Assembly (NCBI GenBank): GCA_000934385.1
Contig: KN880802.1
Span: forward strand, 1 to 19,562
From: Cylindrobasidium torrendii FP15055 ss-10
Taxonomy: Eukaryota; Basidiomycota; Agaricomycetes; Agaricales; Physalacriaceae
DNA length: 19,562 bases
Reading direction: 5' to 3'
Shown here: piece by piece, positions 17,901-19,562 of the stretch
How the letters are laid out: each line of letters opens with the position of its first letter
How positions within the stretch are numbered: the first letter of the stretch is position 1
Translations under genes and position numbers: made by a program
Notes under the pieces: generated by a model
Seen by the model: the letters and a program-made list of their open reading frames with translations, nothing else
Databases searched by the model: none
What the model was told of the DNA's origin: nothing

Positions 17901-18859
17901 AGTACCAAATGCTCCAAAACTATCTCGACCTTATTGAGGCAGTCAAACTCGCAACATCTCCTACCCAAACAGAAGCTAGTATTCAGCAATATGAAGCCAC
18001 TATCGAGCGATATCTTCGTCGACTACTTGAACTTTATCCGGGGACCTCCCTCGTGCCAAATCATCACCTTGCCCATGCCCATTATGGCCCACTCTTACGG
18101 AACTTTGGGCCCGACCACGCCTGGCGGTGCTGGGCATTCGAACGTTATAACGGCATTCTCAAGCGATTTAAAACCAACAAACGACACGGCTAGTCCTTAC
18201 ACCATCTAAATAGCGCGAGCTAATCTTACCGCGACGCAGGTTACATGGAGCAGACCATGCTCCAATCTTTTTGCAGACAACAAAACCTGCGAGTCATGTA
18301 TGGATTAGGTCTGCCGGAATCCTTACAGTCAATGACGGATTCCTTCCGCACAACATTTTTGTCAGACCTCCGCGGTATGATGGCTCAGGAGACTGAAGCT
18401 GCCGCACCCAGTCGGCCCACAACACTTCACGTCGCACATAACGTCCGTGCCGCATGTCGCCTGCTTGCGCCTCAAGCATCTCAGCATTCAGACTTGCGAA
18501 CAATCCCCAGGGCGCGCCAGCAAGGAAGAATTCTATTCCCCAAGATGGTCATTATGACGCCGGACGGCAACAGTGGAAGAATTCGCCATTTGGTCCATTT
18601 CGAAGACGACAGTACTACCATGGCTCTTGTTGACATATACAGGGATATGCCGTCCAGCGTGGAACACCCGTTCAAAGAATTCAATCCCCTAGTAACAGGT
18701 ATCTTGGTGCAAGACGTGTATGAACTCAAAAACGCCGTATTTCTGGTTGGCAATCTCCTTCCTTGTTCGTCGATTGCACACAGCATTCAGGGAGCCGGAG
18801 CTCGAGCCCGTCTCATTATACCGTGGGAGATATACACCAGAGACACAATGGACATGTGA
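14984..18859 (+). CDS. CACTA-like (Tnp2/Plavaka-type) transposase, 6 exons
   Basis: Exons 14984-15239, 15296-16849, 16901-17265, 17322-17513, 17564-18188 and 18240-18859 are phase-compatible and encode 1203 residues, about normal for the family. Visible landmarks: an N-terminal Cys-rich motif (CVCCVC, residues about 7-12); a CCPKC motif (309-313); the conserved block starting FNQDGTNP with Asp446; LPYWDP then Asp-Ser-Met-His at 632-635; a KADQWRVLC block; and HAWRCWAFERYNG with Glu982. Asp446, Asp632 and Glu982 are my candidates for the DDE-type catalytic acids. Introns are 50-56 nt with branch sites such as gctaac and ctgat. The last intron begins GC rather than GT (gctagt) and is needed to avoid an in-frame TAG at 18191. 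The enzyme would cut and paste its own element in the nucleus. Terminal repeats were not found, so element boundaries are unknown. The coding capacity looks intact. Confidence 0.92.
18189..18239 (+). other. Intron with GC donor in the transposase gene
   Basis: A 51-nt intron starting gctagt, with a ctaat branch site and a cag end. Only this splice gives the frame that continues the conserved region (Gly-Tyr-Met-Glu-Gln-Thr). Without it, translation stops at TAG 18191-18193. GC-AG introns are a known minor class. Confidence 0.6.
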
Positions 18860-18977
18860 CAAACAATGTTAGAATATAGAATGTTAATTGTCGCCACAGG
18901 AAATCTAGTACCTGAAATGCCGGAAGACATGGGAGCGCGCGTACTATAAGATAGTCTGTCAATCAACGATTAAGCAG

Positions 18978-19059
18978 GATGAACACACGAATTTGCCCAG
19001 GAGAGGTCGATATTACATGGGGCAAGAACAATTCGACATCCTTGAATAGACTCTGAGCA
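18978..19059 (+). repeat. Direct repeat copy 1 (317-bp period)
   Basis: Aligns without gaps to 19295-19376, best over the first 49 bases (about 43 identical), including the core gaggagaggtcga and attacatggggcaag with single changes. Weaker similarity continues further right. Confidence 0.8.
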
Positions 19060-19294
19060 ACTACAAGGACGCTGTTCTTGCGGTTGAGCGAGAGCCTTGA
19101 ATTTAGCAGTAAGGGTCGGGTCAGGTTGAGCAGGATGACTACTCACACACAAATGCGTTCCCGTGTCCAGAAATGGTTGCTTAGCATGGCCATGGATTGG
19201 ATGAGTGGATATCGAATGATCTGTAGGTGCCCAGGTCGCGGGGTATAGCCCGCCGGTCAAGTCTGGTATGGCGCAGGTTGACCACTTCGCCGAC

Positions 19295-19376
19295 GACGAA
19301 CCCACGAATTCGCCGAGGAGAGGTCGAAATTACATGGGGCAAGGACAACTAAACATTCCTAAATGGGATTTGAGCA
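19295..19376 (+). repeat. Direct repeat copy 2 (317-bp period)
   Basis: Second copy of the unit at 18978-19059, offset by 317 bp. Differences include a stop codon in the - strand frame that is open in copy 1. Confidence 0.8.
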
Positions 19377-19562
19377 TTTTCACAAACGTCAAACAAGTAG
19401 TTGCGCGAATGCCGTGAAATTCAAGGTCAGGGTACGTAGGCTGGCTGTGCTCGTACAAGTCTATCGATGAGCCCACGTCCTCGAATCGCATACTTTACTG
19501 GCAACATGCTAATTTGCGATTCGTATTATGAAGCGTAATGGCCTTTTCCTCCAACTTAGACC

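Larger units (their letters stand above)
18860..19562. other. Downstream region with direct repeat, no clear gene
   Basis: Likely 3' flank of the transposon. A diverged direct repeat occupies much of it. A 111-codon - strand frame (18970-19305) is open, and part of its product is echoed in the second repeat copy (VLAPCN followed by DLS and ANS), where a stop codon interrupts it. It may be the subterminal region of the element or a decayed tandem gene. No terminal inverted repeat was found before the window ends. Confidence 0.4.

Noticed and set aside
1..19562. CRISPR array, rRNA or bacterial operon
   Set aside because: There are no regularly spaced identical repeats, no rRNA-like sequence and no ribosome binding sites; gene structure is fungal throughout.

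Overview
The window reads as an accessory, transposon-rich region of a basidiomycete genome, most likely Agaricomycetes. Three things point there. The one clearly recognisable large protein is a CACTA-like Tnp2/Plavaka-type transposase of the kind abundant in mushroom-forming fungi. Nearly every coding stretch is cut by introns of about 40-90 nt with GTRNGN donors and CTRAY-like branch sites just before the AG. No bacterial-style operons, ribosome binding sites or tRNA/rRNA genes are visible. Because exons are short, simple ORF calling misses most genes here; I joined exons by hand, requiring splice signals and phase to agree. None of these joins is backed by RNA data.

Layout. 0-3.3 kb: a five-exon + strand gene (659-1715) and a - strand gene (2153-about 3205) whose 5' half holds a coding minisatellite with frame breaks. 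3.3-6.4 kb: gene-poor DNA dominated by a large inverted repeat (two arms of 246 bp differing at one position, 4926-5911). 6.4-13.7 kb: a dense run of small, intron-rich genes with no family I recognise: 6463-7019 (-), an exon near 7250-7410 (-), 7645-8454 (+), 8550-9756 (+, ten tiny exons), 9781-10425 (+, one frameshift), 10571/10801-11305 (-), 11478-12080 (-), 12137-about 12981 (+), 13009-13731 (-). 13.9-14.8 kb: a non-autonomous hAT-like element with a perfect 8-bp target duplication. 14.98-18.86 kb: a six-exon transposase gene of 1203 codons, all phases compatible. 18.86-19.56 kb: downstream DNA with a diverged 317-bp-period direct repeat.

The most notable item is the 184-residue protein at 11478-12080(-). 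Its N-terminus copies the histone H3 tail in exact register: identical at H3 positions 4, 8, 10-18 and 20, with Lys9 replaced by Ile, followed by a body that is not a histone fold. It is transcribed divergently from a + strand gene only 56 bp away. It is a candidate histone-tail mimic.

How the genes work together is unknown. The transposase is a mobile-element gene, and the hAT-like insertion 148 bp upstream of its start may have entered its 5' region. The small genes look like a lineage-specific set. Several carry tandem micro-duplications or a frame break, suggesting fast evolution or decay.
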